Origin: Symsagittifera roscoffensis
Lineage: Eukaryota; Xenacoelomorpha; Acoela; Convolutidae
NCBI RefSeq assembly: GCF_963678635.1
Contig: NC_087071.1
Span: 19,655,613-19,719,612, forward strand
DNA length: 64,000 nt
Reading direction: 5' to 3'
Shown here: positions 1-9,898 of the stretch, in pieces
How positions within the stretch are numbered: position 1 is the first letter of the stretch
How the letters are laid out: the number at the start of each line of letters is the position of its first letter
The notes under the pieces: generated by a model
Databases searched by the model: none
Seen by the model: the letters and a program-made list of their open reading frames with translations, nothing else
What the model was told of the DNA's origin: nothing
Made by a program: the position numbers and the translations under genes

Positions 1-53
1 ATACGGTGGTTAAAGTACAAACTTTGTCCTTTAAAATCTTGTTTTTGTGCTAT

Positions 54-3000
54 TTATTTTTGATTTGGATAAGGTTTATTTAGCTGACATACTATACAAT
101 CATTGCATAGTACTTTTATCCAAATTGGTGCATTTGGAAAATAAAAGTTTTGTATGAAATTTGAATATGTTTTCTCTGATCCAGAGTGTCCTTTAATGTT
201 TTGTGTATGTGAAATATTAAAAGCTATAAGAATCATACTTAGAGGGAGACAGGGAACTGTAGATTCATTTAATTGGTATTCTAGAAGGTCTGTGTTTTCA
301 TTAATTGTTGTATTATTAAGTTTTCGAAAATATCTGAGGAGTGTTTTATTTCCTAAAATAGTTGTATCTGCCTTGACGGGTTTAGTTTTATATTTGTGCC
401 ATGATTTTAGTTGTCTAATTACTGGGTCAAGATTTTGATATTGTTTCAAAGTATTAATTGTAACTTTATTTGTTGGGGGGAGAAAAATGTTTTCAATTTC
501 TAATTTAGATAAAGGAATTGTATCAAGTGGGTCATGGAGGTCAAAAACTTGATTTATTGTGTATTTTGAATCGTTTGTTTGTGGTCCTGATAAATTTATT
601 TTATCAGTTAGATTTTCTTTTTCAATTAATGGAAAAAGGTCTTTTTTATGCGGGTGTTGTTTTGTTCTTTTTTGTTGGGTGTTATTTTTTATCCATTGTG
701 AGTATGGAATTGGTTTGAAAGTTGATGTTCCAAGTAGATCAACTTCGTAGTGGTTATTTTGGCAATCTAAATAAAGTGGGAAGTGTTGTAGATTGTTTAT
801 CTGTGATTGTTCAACGTCAGTTTTTACTGCATATTTGCATTCTAGTCGGGGTGATGTTTCGTTTTCTGCAAGGTAAAATTTAATATTTTTGGGTATTTCA
901 ACTGTAGTTTTACGTGTAAGTAATTCAGGTGGTGTATTTCGACTTAAAGTGTCTGGTAATGCAAGATTCTTTCCTGCTGTCCAAACTATATGTAAGTTTG
1001 GGAATTTCATTAGAATTAATTGAAATCTATAAACTCGGTGATTTGGATTAGATTTTTGTGTAAAGAGAAAAATGATTGGTTTGTGATCTGTGAATAGAAC
1101 TGTTGGATGTTTTGATCCAAGTATTAGAAATTCATATTCTGTTAGTGTATATATTATGGCTGTACATTCTCTCATTAGAGTTGAGAGTCGTAGCTCTGCT
1201 TGAGTGAATAGTCGAGAATTTGCTGATGTAAGGTTCATTTTGTTTGTACCATTGTATGATTGTAATAATGCTGCGCCGATGCCAAAATTCGAAGCATCGC
1301 ACATTGCATAGAATGGTTGATTTGGATCTGGAATTGTATTCGAAATTTGTTCAGTTAAGAGTTTTTTAATTTCTTCAAATCGTGCTTGATGTTCTGTGTT
1401 CCATTCAAAATTATTTTGTTGTCTAAGTATATTATAGAATGGTCTTAGGTATAATTGCATTTTATAGACATATTTGCTTAAAAAATTCAACATTCCAAGG
1501 AATTCTTGGGTTTTCTTTTTGTTTGTTGGTGGTTGCAGTTTTTGAATAGCATCAATGCGTGATTTTAATGGAGTGATTGTTTTTCTTTCTATATTGTGTC
1601 CTAAGAGTTTAACTCGTGTTAAAAAGAAGTGTGATTTATCGGGGGCGGCCTTCAGATTTTCGTTCTGAAGTATTTTGTGATAGTGTTCTAAAACTTTAAA
1701 CATTTCTTCTTTTGTCTGTGATTGCATAAAAACATCGTCTAAATAGGTGATTACGTTTTTCTTGAGTATTAGTGGTCTAAAAATTTTGCTCATAAAAGCT
1801 GAAAATGCTGCTGGTCCTATGGATATTCCATAGAATAGGCGGTTGAATTCATATTGCTGATTTCCAATGACAAATTGTGTTAAGCGTCGCGATTGTTCAT
1901 CTAGTGGCATTTGATTATATGCACTATTCATATCTGCGGTTCTAAAGTATTTTCCGTTTATTTTTGTTAAAATAACTTGTATTGGTTCAATAGGCCAATT
2001 GCATTTTGATTCGTCTATTAGTGAATTAAGATATCTAGCGTCTAGAACTATTTTTAATGATTCTCCTTTTGCTAGGATGATAACAGGGTTGATAAATGTG
2101 TTACCTTTTGGTTGTTCTTCTTTGTTTACCGGTGAGATTATATTGTATTGTTCTAAAATATCGAGTAATCTGTTCAATTTATCGTGTAAATGAATTGGTA
2201 CTTTACTTGCTCTTTGTTTTTTGAAAACTGCGTCAGGTTTTAATGGGAGATGTAGTGATGAACTGATTTTGCCAACATCAAATTTAGATGTTGCATAGAC
2301 TGATGAATATTTTATTAGCTGTTTGGCTAATTTATCAAATTCGTCTTGTGTTATTTGTGAATGTTGGAAGTTAAACATTGTTAGAAATTTCTGTTGATCC
2401 TCTGTATAGTTATTTATGTTGAATGTAGGTTTGAAATATGGGTTTTTTGTGAAATAATCTGTATTTCTTTTTTCATTACTTATTATATTATTTATGGATA
2501 ATTCTTCATTAGGAATTGTGGATTGACAAATATCTAATAATTGGAGTATATTATTTACGCGGTATGCTTTTTCGTGTATGGGTGATATTGTAGCGTTTGT
2601 TTTGCAATATCCTAAAAGTCCTAAGGGTAATGTTACTTGATACGGTGTGTTGTTATATACATGTAACGAAATGATGTCTGAATTCGAGTTTTTCAAATAT
2701 TTTATGGATGAGATTGTGATTTTGAAAAACTTATGGATAGGTTTGAATTCAAAATCTGACATATAGAGTTGTTGTCTATTTTGTTTTTTATCATATTGGT
2801 GAACTTGTTTTATTGAAAAATTATATATGTTTCCTGATAGTGGTTTCAGGTGTTTTCTTTGTTGATTATATATCGGATAAAATTTTGAAAAGAATGGTGG
2901 TTGTTTATTTAATCTTTGAAAAAATGTTAGGGATGTGTCTTTTGTTTTTGTGTATTTATCTTTGATTAGTATTTTACTATTCAAAATGTTGATTGTTGTT

Positions 3001-3326
3001 ATATATTTAGAGATAAATGGTATTCCAATGATATTGTGTTTAATATCAGTGATATGGAATATTTGTTTAAATGGTTTATTTAAAATTTTATTTTGCTCTA
3101 TTGTTCTTGTGGGGAGAAGAAATAATTGAATTTTTCCATAGTTTACCAATGTTGATCCTTGTGCTGTTGCTAGTTTACTGGATGTTTCAAGGGGCGTTAG
3201 TTTTGGGTGTAGTGATTTTATCTCATTCCATGTGGGAATGTTTATTATGTTTGATTCTGCTCCTGAATCAATTAAAAAATCAATTTCAAGATCTGGTGGT
3301 TGAAATTCTTTGCTTCTTGGACTTTC
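54..3326 (-). CDS. pol: Pol: aspartic protease, reverse transcriptase, RNase H, integrase N-terminus
   Basis: The frame opens at 3326 after a TAA and runs 1,090 codons; there is no obvious ATG, so it is probably expressed as part of Gag-Pol. The protease has the catalytic DSGA at 3258-3269 (residues 20-23). The RT contains LVPL-type palm motifs, an FGIS-like turn (FYGISIGPAA) and the catalytic YLDD at 1734-1745 (residue 528). RNase H follows with CDASNFGIGAALL, the RECTAI helix, TDHKP and LPDTLSR. The integrase zinc-binding HHCC domain closes the segment (GHSG, CNDCIVC). A TAA at 54-56 cuts the protein just after HHCC; beyond it the same frame continues open to the window edge, so the stop looks like a mutation inside integrase. 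It acts in the cytoplasmic particle (PR, RT, RH) and nucleus (IN). Domain calls are secure. Confidence 0.93.
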   Translation of the reverse strand, partial: ESPRSKEFQPPDLEIDFLIDSGAESNIINIPTWNEIKSLHPKLTPLETSSKLATAQGSTLVNYGKIQLFLLPTRTIEQNKILNKPFKQIFHITDIKHNIIGIPFISKYITTINILNSKILIKDKYTKTKDTSLTFFQRLNKQPPFFSKFYPIYNQQRKHLKPLSGNIYNFSIKQVHQYDKKQNRQQLYMSDFEFKPIHKFFKITISSIKYLKNSNSDIISLHVYNNTPYQVTLPLGLLGYCKTNATISPIHEKAYRVNNILQLLDICQSTIPNEELSINNIISNEKRNTDYFTKNPYFKPTFNINNYTEDQQKFLTMFNFQHSQITQDEFDKLAKQLIKYSSVYATSKFDVGKISSSLHLPLKPDAVFKKQRASKVPIHLHDKLNRLLDILEQYNIISPVNKEEQPKGNTFINPVIILAKGESLKIVLDARYLNSLIDESKCNWPIEPIQVILTKINGKYFRTADMNSAYNQMPLDEQSRRLTQFVIGNQQYEFNRLFYGISIGPAAFSAFMSKIFRPLILKKNVITYLDDVFMQSQTKEEMFKVLEHYHKILQNENLKAAPDKSHFFLTRVKLLGHNIERKTITPLKSRIDAIQKLQPPTNKKKTQEFLGMLNFLSKYVYKMQLYLRPFYNILRQQNNFEWNTEHQARFEEIKKLLTEQISNTIPDPNQPFYAMCDASNFGIGAALLQSYNGTNKMNLTSANSRLFTQAELRLSTLMRECTAIIYTLTEYEFLILGSKHPTVLFTDHKPIIFLFTQKSNPNHRVYRFQLILMKFPNLHIVWTAGKNLALPDTLSRNTPPELLTRKTTVEIPKNIKFYLAENETSPRLECKYAVKTDVEQSQINNLQHFPLYLDCQNNHYEVDLLGTSTFKPIPYSQWIKNNTQQKRTKQHPHKKDLFPLIEKENLTDKINLSGPQTNDSKYTINQVFDLHDPLDTIPLSKLEIENIFLPPTNKVTINTLKQYQNLDPVIRQLKSWHKYKTKPVKADTTILGNKTLLRYFRKLNNTTINENTDLLEYQLNESTVPCLPLSMILIAFNISHTQNIKGHSGSEKTYSNFIQNFYFPNAPIWIKVLCNDCIVCQLNKPYPNQK

Positions 3327-3503
3327 TTAAAGAAATGGTATTGTCCAAATTTTTTCTTTTTGTATATTTTGATAGATGTGATTTGTATTCAAGCATTTTG
3401 TTTTATTATTTTCATTGGATTGATTTGTAGTGTTAATTTCGTTAGTTTCTTGTGCCGTTTGTGTAGAATGGATGGGTTCAATATAATAATTGTGAAGGAG
3501 TTC
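3327..3503 (-). other. In-frame Gag-Pol linker between two TAA codons
   Basis: Gag and Pol are in the same reading frame. Between the Gag stop (3504-3506) and a second TAA (3327-3329) the frame stays open for about 58 codons and reads as a Q/N/T-rich hydrophilic linker, ending in IWTIPFL just before the protease. This suggests that Gag-Pol was once one continuous polyprotein now interrupted by TAA codons, or that the first stop is read through. The sequence alone cannot separate the two; the presence of two stops favours mutation. Confidence 0.6.
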
Positions 3504-5597
3504 TTATTGATTTTCATATATATGTGATGAAAAAGGTTGTTCATATATAATAGGTTCGTAGTCATTTTCGACTGCTATCATATTGATGGAGATAGTGTTT
3601 TCTGTATCACTTTCTGAATCTGATGATTCACAGTTTATTTGATTTAGTTGTAGTTCGTTATTTCCTGTGTCATCAATACCTGGGGGGTCTGATGTTGTTT
3701 CTTGGTTTGATTGTACTTGATTAATATTTCTTTGATGTTTAGGTGTACTACTTCTGTGGCGATTATTAGAATTATTATAGTTATTATTATTCCGGTGTGG
3801 TGATTGGGAATAATTTCTATAACGATTATTATAACTTGAGTGTCGATTTTGTGAATTATTTCGCAATCTATTTTGGTAATTATTGTTTGGTCTGTTATAG
3901 TTCGATCTATTATATGAATTATTCCTTGATTGATTGTTCGGGTAATTCTGGTTTCGGTTGTTTGAATAACTTCTATTTCGATTATTGGAGTAGTTTCTAT
4001 TTCTATTGTATGATGAGTTTCGTGATTGATTGTTTGGATAGTAATTATTTCTTGATTGGGAATTAGATCTAGAAACAAATTGTGTTGTATTTGAATTTGA
4101 TCTGGAGTAGTTATTTCGACTATTTGGTCTATTATAATGGTTTTGTGATGAATTTTGTGTATTTCTTCGTTCTGGTGATCTTCCTCTATAACTTGAGTTA
4201 TATGGTGATTGAGTTCTCGTGTAATTGGTATTGTTCGGAAGTGGTTTTCCTGAACTGTTGTTGCTGTATACATTTTTGTTCGGTAGATTTTGATCTTTTT
4301 TCATGTACTGATAGAATGATTTATTCGGTTCTTTATATTTTTGAGGTTTGTTTTGATTGTCCTGTTGTTTTTGTCTACATTCAGAAATACTATGTCCGTA
4401 TCGTCGGCAATAATTACACCATTTTTTGAAAGATGGTTTGCCTTTAAAGTTTGGGTGTTTTTCATAAATATTGAGTATTTCAGTGATTTTTTCAACGAGG
4501 TCTGTATCTGATTCCTGTATAATATTGATATTTGTGGTATTTGTTTCAATTCGATTAACATATTGTAATTTCAGATTTTCTGTTTCTTCAAGTTTCATTG
4601 TGATTTCCGCTTGCTCTAGTTTATCTACTAGTTTTCGAAAATCTAAATCGGGCTCTCGAATTGAGGAGGGATGGGATGCTCTCTTTTTTATTGCTATTTT
4701 CCTTAATTGAGGTGTTAAGGTCATCATTAAGATTTCTGTCATTTTTGTGTTTTTGTAGTCGTGTGTATTTAGTGAGTATGCTTTTCGAGCTAGTGTTTCG
4801 ATACGTACTGCTAATTGTTTGATGGTTTCATTTGGTAATCTGCGAATTTCATTACATAAAACTCTTTGTTGTTGTTTGTTTCTTTCGGAGTCAAACATTT
4901 TTGAAAATTCTTGTGTAAATCTTTTCCAATTTGATTTTATTTCTATAGGCAATACTGAAAACCATTTTTGGGCTGCGCCGTCTAGGGTTGTCTGTATCAA
5001 CGCTGTGCGTCGATGTATCCAATTTTGATGTAGTGGCGTATTAATTGGTTCAGGTCCTATATTTAAAATTAAATTTGCTGTTACTGCATTTAAATAATCT
5101 TCTACAGAATATTCAGGGTCTGTTCCTGTGAATACCATTAATGGTTTGTTTGATGTTATTGATGATCCACCCATAAGGTATGGATTCATTGTCATTTGTA
5201 ATGATTCTGCTGCATTTGGCATTTGTGAAAAATTCGAAAGTTGATTTTTTGTTATTTCGTGTTGTTGAAGGTAATATGGAAGTGGTATTTCATTTTGCAT
5301 TTGTGTTGGTTGATACGAGTGTGTAATCATTTGGTTTTGTGGCTGAATTGGTTGAAACGATTGTGTATTAATTGGGTTTTGCTTTTGCATTGGTTGTTGA
5401 TTTTGTGTATCTGTTGGGTGTGGAGAAAAAATTCTATGATATGTATACGGTTTTTGCACTCCTTGTCCACGATTTTCTTGAGTGTATGGTGCAAATATAT
5501 CTGGTTGTCGATAATCATCATCAGAGGATAAATAATTCGTTTGATGAGATGCTTGCTTTTTTGTTTTTATTCTGTTGAAAGAATGGGTAATTTTCAC
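3504..5597 (-). CDS. gag: Gag-like capsid/nucleocapsid protein with CCHC zinc knuckle
   Basis: About 697 residues. The first third is Q/P/T-rich. A retrotransposon Gag-type helical region follows at roughly residues 150-340, with the WFSVLP...W...F...F segment and LARKAY helix typical of Ty3 Gag. A CCHC knuckle (C-x2-C-x4-H-x4-C, WCNYCRRYGH...C) lies at 4377-4418, residues about 394-407, and would bind the genomic RNA. The C-terminal third is an R/N/S/Y-rich low-complexity tail, followed by an acidic end. The codon at 5597 is GTG, not ATG; the frame is open from 5633 and the first in-frame ATG is some 70 codons inside. Entry by frameshift from the overlapping upstream ORF (ending 5521) is therefore likely, or an A-rich run there has gained or lost a base. 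It ends at TAA, in frame with Pol. Confidence 0.85.
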   Translation of the reverse strand: MKITHSFNRIKTKKQASHQTNYLSSDDDYRQPDIFAPYTQENRGQGVQKPYTYHRIFSPHPTDTQNQQPMQKQNPINTQSFQPIQPQNQMITHSYQPTQMQNEIPLPYYLQQHEITKNQLSNFSQMPNAAESLQMTMNPYLMGGSSITSNKPLMVFTGTDPEYSVEDYLNAVTANLILNIGPEPINTPLHQNWIHRRTALIQTTLDGAAQKWFSVLPIEIKSNWKRFTQEFSKMFDSERNKQQQRVLCNEIRRLPNETIKQLAVRIETLARKAYSLNTHDYKNTKMTEILMMTLTPQLRKIAIKKRASHPSSIREPDLDFRKLVDKLEQAEITMKLEETENLKLQYVNRIETNTTNINIIQESDTDLVEKITEILNIYEKHPNFKGKPSFKKWCNYCRRYGHSISECRQKQQDNQNKPQKYKEPNKSFYQYMKKDQNLPNKNVYSNNSSGKPLPNNTNYTRTQSPYNSSYRGRSPERRNTQNSSQNHYNRPNSRNNYSRSNSNTTQFVSRSNSQSRNNYYPNNQSRNSSYNRNRNYSNNRNRSYSNNRNQNYPNNQSRNNSYNRSNYNRPNNNYQNRLRNNSQNRHSSYNNRYRNYSQSPHRNNNNYNNSNNRHRSSTPKHQRNINQVQSNQETTSDPPGIDDTGNNELQLNQINCESSDSESDTENTISINMIAVENDYEPIIYEQPFSSHIYENQ

Positions 5598-6735
5598 TAC
5601 GATCCTGTGGAGGATGTGAATTAGTTTGAAAATTTACTGAGTTGGTTGTTGTCATTGGGTTATCCCAATATCGAGATCTTATCTGATTATTATTATTTTT
5701 TTGTGGGGGATAGTTTGTTTTTGATGAATGTGCGTAATTATAATTGTGTTCCGCAAAAGTGTTTCTTGTGAACGTTCTGCGTGTTGTTGACGGTATTGTC
5801 ATGGGTCTATATGTTTGATAATCCATTTGTGAATATTTTGGAGCAACCGATGGTTTAACGGTTGATTGTAAGGTTACCTGTGCTAGTGAAGTGTTTGTAT
5901 TTCTTGGTGTTGTTAAATTTGGACGTATTGGTGAAATACTTTGTTGTGTAGTTGTTGTTGTTTGTACAATTTCTTCATTTATGAAGTGTGATGGTGTCTG
6001 AATATCTTGCTGAGTGAGATTCCTAGTTCCATTAAGGTTTTCATTGTGTATGACGGTCGAGTTTAAGCTGTTATTTCGCGTATCCGGTAGAAATGTATTG
6101 TAGTTTAATGGTGTTGCATCAATGGTTAATGGTACTACTCTTACATAATCTCTGGTATAAGATATTGTACTTATTGCTTGACTTGCAATTGATTGTGGGA
6201 TAATTATAAATGCATAATGAGACCATTCGGGGTCCCAAACGTAGTCTGACTGTTCTGTGATGGCGGTATCACCGTTTGAATTTTGAGGTCTGAAATTTTT
6301 TCTTGCTTGTGAAATTAAATCTATATTATGTGTGAAATAATCTATTATAAACCATGCCAAAATTTTTTGTAAGTCATGTTTTGTATGTTGTGAAACATCA
6401 TCTTTGGTGAAATTTTCTTTAATTGTATGTAGAAAAGTTGAAAATAGTGTGATTTCATGTCGTACCTTTATATGTTTGGATGTCTCTGTCGGTGAGACAC
6501 TTGGGATTGGAATTTCGTTCTCTAATATTGAGATATAACTATATATTATGGCAAAAACTTCATTAGTGAATATGGAGTTTGCTCTTTGTGAGTTATGATA
6601 TTGTATGCTTTTTATGTATTCTGAGAATACTTTTGAAAATTCTAAATCAAGGTCGTCTGTTTGAATTACATATTTGCGGTGATTCGGGTTTGGTGAGCTG
6701 AATTCTATGGTGTAGATTCCGTATTGTTGTGTCAA
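5521..6735 (-). pseudogene. Second 5' ORF of the LTR element, 3' piece after internal duplication
   Basis: Open for 404 codons from MTQQYG at 6735. Its first 240 residues repeat almost exactly the protein encoded at 6834-7811, because the DNA at 6012-6871 is a tandem copy of 6872-7731. The remainder is T/Q/N/P-rich and ends with a basic, Asn/Lys-rich stretch overlapping the start of Gag by 77 bases in another frame. I do not recognise the protein; it has no visible catalytic motif, signal peptide or membrane segment. Its position directly upstream of Gag suggests a Gag N-terminal extension or an accessory structural protein. Removing one 860-bp copy gives 2,291-860 = 1,431 bases, exactly 477 codons, so the ancestral ORF was probably 476 residues. 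Confidence 0.7.
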
Positions 6736-6871
6736 ATTACATATATCTTTCAGATAGTGATCAATAATTTGTCTTTTGATCTTTACATCTGGGAACTCTG
6801 CTTTACATGGGCTGATTCCGGGTTCAAATAAATTTAGTAGTAAATTCTTGCAAAGTATATGCTGTCCTCTA
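6012..6871 (-). repeat. 860-bp tandem duplication, left copy
   Basis: Bases 6012-6871 match 6872-7731 end to end with five substitutions by direct reading (positions near 6137, 6203, 6272, 6604 and 6608) and no indels. The breakpoint lies at CCTCTAGAGTGAG, with only a few bases of shared sequence. About 0.6% divergence indicates a young event. Confidence 0.95.
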
Positions 6872-7811
6872 GAGTGAGATTCCTAGTTCCATTAAGGTTT
6901 TCATTGTGTATGACGGTCGAGTTTAAGCTGTTATTTCGCGTATCCGGTAGAAATGTATTGTAGTTTAATGGTGTTGCATCAATGGTTAATGGTACTCCTC
7001 TTACATAATCTCTGGTATAAGATATTGTACTTATTGCTTGACTTGCAATTGATTGTGGGATATTTATAAATGCATAATGAGACCATTCGGGGTCCCAAAC
7101 GTAGTCTGACTGTTCTGTGATGGCGGTATCATCGTTTGAATTTTGAGGTCTGAAATTTTTTCTTGCTTGTGAAATTAAATCTATATTATGTGTGAAATAA
7201 TCTATTATAAACCATGCCAAAATTTTTTGTAAGTCATGTTTTGTATGTTGTGAAACATCATCTTTGGTGAAATTTTCTTTAATTGTATGTAGAAAAGTTG
7301 AAAATAGTGTGATTTCATGTCGTACCTTTATATGTTTGGATGTCTCTGTCGGTGAGACACTTGGGATTGGAATTTCGTTCTCTAATATTGAGATATAACT
7401 ATATATTATGGCAAAAACTTCATTAGTGAATATGGAGTTTGCTCTTTGTGAGTTATGATATTGAATGATTTTTATGTATTCTGAGAATACTTTTGAAAAT
7501 TCTAAATCAAGGTCGTCTGTTTGAATTACATATTTGCGGTGATTCGGGTTTGGTGAGCTGAATTCTATGGTGTAGATTCCGTATTGTTGTGTCAAATTAC
7601 ATATATCTTTCAGATAGTGATCAATAATTTGTCTTTTGATCTTTACATCTGGGAACTCTGCTTTACATGGGCTGATTCCGGGTTCAAATAAATTTAGTAG
7701 TAAATTCTTGCAAAGTATATGCTGTCCTCTATCATAAGGTGCATCTACGAGGAAGGGGAAGATATCGTCATCATCTGGACTATCTTCACTTGGAGTGTGT
7801 GTTTGGCTCAT
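6834..7811 (-). pseudogene. Second 5' ORF of the LTR element, 5' piece, frame broken by duplication
   Basis: Starts at ATG 7811 (MSQTHTPSEDS), with an acidic N-terminus (SPDDDD) and then a mixed globular-looking region of about 280 residues. It runs into the duplication junction near 6871 and ends out of frame after 325 codons (tail LEDSIYFARIYY). 860 is not a multiple of three, so the duplication destroyed the ORF. It overlaps the preceding ORF (7786-8253) by 26 bases. No family is recognised; role unknown. That a frame remains open through both copies shows the protein was intact until recently. Confidence 0.7.
6872..7731 (-). repeat. 860-bp tandem duplication, right copy
   Basis: Partner of 6012-6871. 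The right copy is continuous with the ORF start at 7811, the left copy with the ORF end at 5521. Confidence 0.95.
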
Positions 7812-8253
7812 TTTTTCGTTTAATGACTGTTAATAGGTAATTATCGATGTGTCTAATTGGTTGATTCCAATTATATAAATGAACTGGTTTGTGTTTATAT
7901 TGCTTTTTTATTCTTCTTTTTCCTCTTTTTGATGAATTTGAAGTTGTTTCTGAGTCGGAGAAATATAATTTATCGTGAATGGGGCAATTTTTATCTATAG
8001 ATTCTTTTAATTTATAGAGTTCGTCTAAATTGCTGGCTTCTGATTCTGAAAATGCGTTTCTATTTTTGGAAAAATTTTTTCGTGTTATTTGTCTTTGTTT
8101 AGTTATTATTTTTCTTTTTAGTGTTTGTCGTTTTGTTCTAATATATCCAACTGTTTGTGTGTGAGGTGTGATTACAAGGTCGTATTTTTTGTTTTCTATT
8201 TCACAGTTGTGCAAAACGATTGTTTGTTTGTTTCCTAGATTTTTAAATGACAT
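7786..8253 (-). CDS. First 5' ORF of the LTR element, small basic protein of unknown function
   Basis: 155 codons from a clear ATG at 8253. The protein is Lys/Arg-rich with several basic clusters (RTKRQTLKRK, SSKRGKRRIKKQYKHK), an acidic Ser-rich stretch (FSDSETTSNSS), and no zinc finger, signal peptide or membrane segment. The basic runs could be nuclear-localisation or nucleic-acid-binding segments, by inference only. It overlaps the next ORF by 26 bases in a +1 relation, so the two may have been joined or may be translated by frameshift or reinitiation. Typical Ty3/gypsy elements have nothing between leader and Gag, so this ORF is unusual. No family recognised. Confidence 0.6.
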   Translation of the reverse strand: MSFKNLGNKQTIVLHNCEIENKKYDLVITPHTQTVGYIRTKRQTLKRKIITKQRQITRKNFSKNRNAFSESEASNLDELYKLKESIDKNCPIHDKLYFSDSETTSNSSKRGKRRIKKQYKHKPVHLYNWNQPIRHIDNYLLTVIKRKNEPNTHSK

Positions 8254-9480
8254 AAGGTTTAGGATGATGGATGCAAAAAGTTGTTAGATGATTTCTATTT
8301 TCTTAAATTGTTAGTCCTTACGATTTTTTGGTTAGCTTAACCTGGGTCTATTTGTTCAGGGTTGGAGAGAAAAGTATATCGATTCCGAAGAATGATTTTT
8401 TACTTTCTCGTGGCTAGTATAAGCTAAGGTGTTAACTTACTTAATCTTACTTAAGGGTAGTGATTGTGTTCAAGGGTTGGAGAATAGTAAATCGATCCAC
8501 AAGGTTCAGGTATAATTAGAACGCGAGTAGTTCGTTAGATACTATTTTAAACTTACTAAGTCTACGATTTATCCTGGGTCTGGTAAGAGGAGGGTTCAAG
8601 TGAAGGATGAATAACCGAAGTTCTTCACTGTTTATCCTAATTTGAATGATTAGTTTTGTTCAAAAATTTCTATTAGTCTTGGGTTTTTTGAAAGGGTTGG
8701 ATAGTGAATCGACGTTTGAGGTCGTTAGACACTAGCTAAGTGGGTGGGGGAGAACAAAATTGTTCTTTTTGATCCATGGATAGGCCTTGATGATCAAGTT
8801 TAATTTTAATTAAATAGAAAATGAATTAAGATCCAAGGATAAGCCTTGATGATCTGATTTTAAAATTAAGTGAATTTAAGTCTAAAATGGTTTAAATTTG
8901 TTTAAGAAAAGATTTAGTGTTTTAATGATATTAGTGAGCTTATGATTGCTGTTATGTTTTAGGTGATGAAGCTGAGACAACTGATGATTTTATGATTACT
9001 AACAGTTTATTGTCATGCTACTAATTTTTATTTTGATTTTCAATAAATATTTTCCAAACATGTTTTATATAATACTGCAGAAATTTAGGAAAACGATCTG
9101 AGATATTTTTATCAATCGTTATTGTATATTAATATTTTGTTTAGCGCCTGAAATGATTATGAAGATTGACTTCAAGATTTTATGTTTGCAAATGAAAATC
9201 TAAATTCATTGCTAATAAGATTCTAAACATAAAACTTTATGTTGGCTTTTGCCGTACTATCAAATAACTATTTGGTAAGTTTCTACTTTGTCGTATGTCG
9301 TCTCTGGTTCGAGGTCTTCTTCCAATTCCGGGTAGTTCTATTATCGTTCGGAATATTGGCTCTGATCTATTGAGTCGTAGAGACATTTCGATTAAATTAT
9401 CGTCGTATAACATTTTAAAAATGTTTTGTCTAAATTCTAATCTATTTTTGGTTAATTCTAAGCTATTAAGGTCTTGTTAG
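8254..9480 (-). other. Long 5' leader of the LTR element, no gene seen
   Basis: About 1.2 kb between the candidate primer-binding site and the first ORF. It has short internal echoes: GGGTTGGA near 8362, 8476 and 8695, and GATCCATGGATAGGCCTTG near 8770 against GATCCAAGGATAAGCCTTG near 8831. No ORF of interest. A packaging signal or internal ribosome entry could lie here, but nothing in the sequence proves it. Confidence 0.5.
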
Positions 9481-9498
9481 AGACTTATGGTCGCACCA
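9481..9498 (-). other. Candidate tRNA primer-binding site
   Basis: On the minus strand the 18 bases read TGGTGCGACCATAAGTCT, beginning with the TGG expected opposite a tRNA CCA end. They sit two bases downstream of the candidate LTR end at 9501. The tRNA species was not identified. Confidence 0.45.
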
Positions 9499-9500
9499 GA

Positions 9501-9898
9501 TGAGTTATAACCGAGGTGGTTAACTCATAGAGTAATTTCGGATAGGGTACACCGTCTGCTCGTCACGCTATCTTATTTTCGGCCGGATAGATTCGTGCAA
9601 CTTCTTAGTCTAATACCGATCCTAATCTTACTCTTATACTATCTAGTCTCAGGTTGTTTAACTAGTCTCTGCTAGGCTCAATAGATCTAGGGTATACTGG
9701 TTTATTGCGGCTGCTGAAGTTCTCTTGGAGAGTCAACTAATTTCTAAGTTAAATTCAAATCTCTCAGTAATTTCAGCACTTACAAATAAGTGGGTTGTTA
9801 GTTAGATGGATCATGATTGGTTAATATTAAATACTTTACAGTGGTAAAATATCTAATTTATCCAATCATAAAATGTAGTTTAGATCAGGTTCCACTCA
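9501..9898 (-). repeat. Candidate 5' LTR (398 bp)
   Basis: On the minus strand the segment begins TGAGTGGAACC and ends GGTTATAACTCA: TG...CA ends with a 5-bp inverted TGAGT/ACTCA, placed correctly next to a TGG-type primer site. It carries an ATTGG/CCAAT-like box and A/T-rich TATA-like stretches near its 5' end. The second LTR is outside the window, so the limits cannot be confirmed by repetition. Confidence 0.55.

Larger units (their letters stand above)
1..9898 (-). mobile_element. Ty3/gypsy-like LTR retrotransposon, 5' part; 3' end outside window
   Basis: A minus-strand element whose order from right to left is candidate LTR (9501-9898), primer-binding site, about 1.2 kb of leader, two small ORFs, Gag with a CCHC knuckle, then protease, RT, RNase H and the start of integrase. 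Protease before RT and integrase after RNase H is the Ty3/gypsy order. The integrase core and 3' LTR lie beyond position 1. The copy is damaged: an 860-bp tandem duplication (6012-7731), a one-base frame change between the second ORF and Gag, and TAA codons at 3504, 3327 and 54. Coding parts are strongly A/T-ending, like the surroundings, so it shows no compositional sign of recent arrival from a different background. Family membership is from motifs; the clade is not resolved. Confidence 0.9.

Noticed and set aside
54-3506. TAA read as a sense codon (alternative genetic code).
   Set aside because: Other real ORFs in the window end at or are limited by TAA, the non-LTR element has no internal TAA, and only three TAA codons occur in more than 1,800 Gag-Pol codons; point mutation is simpler.
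8254-9500. tRNA gene near the primer-binding site.
   Set aside because: No cloverleaf could be drawn; only the TGG-start segment fits a primer site.
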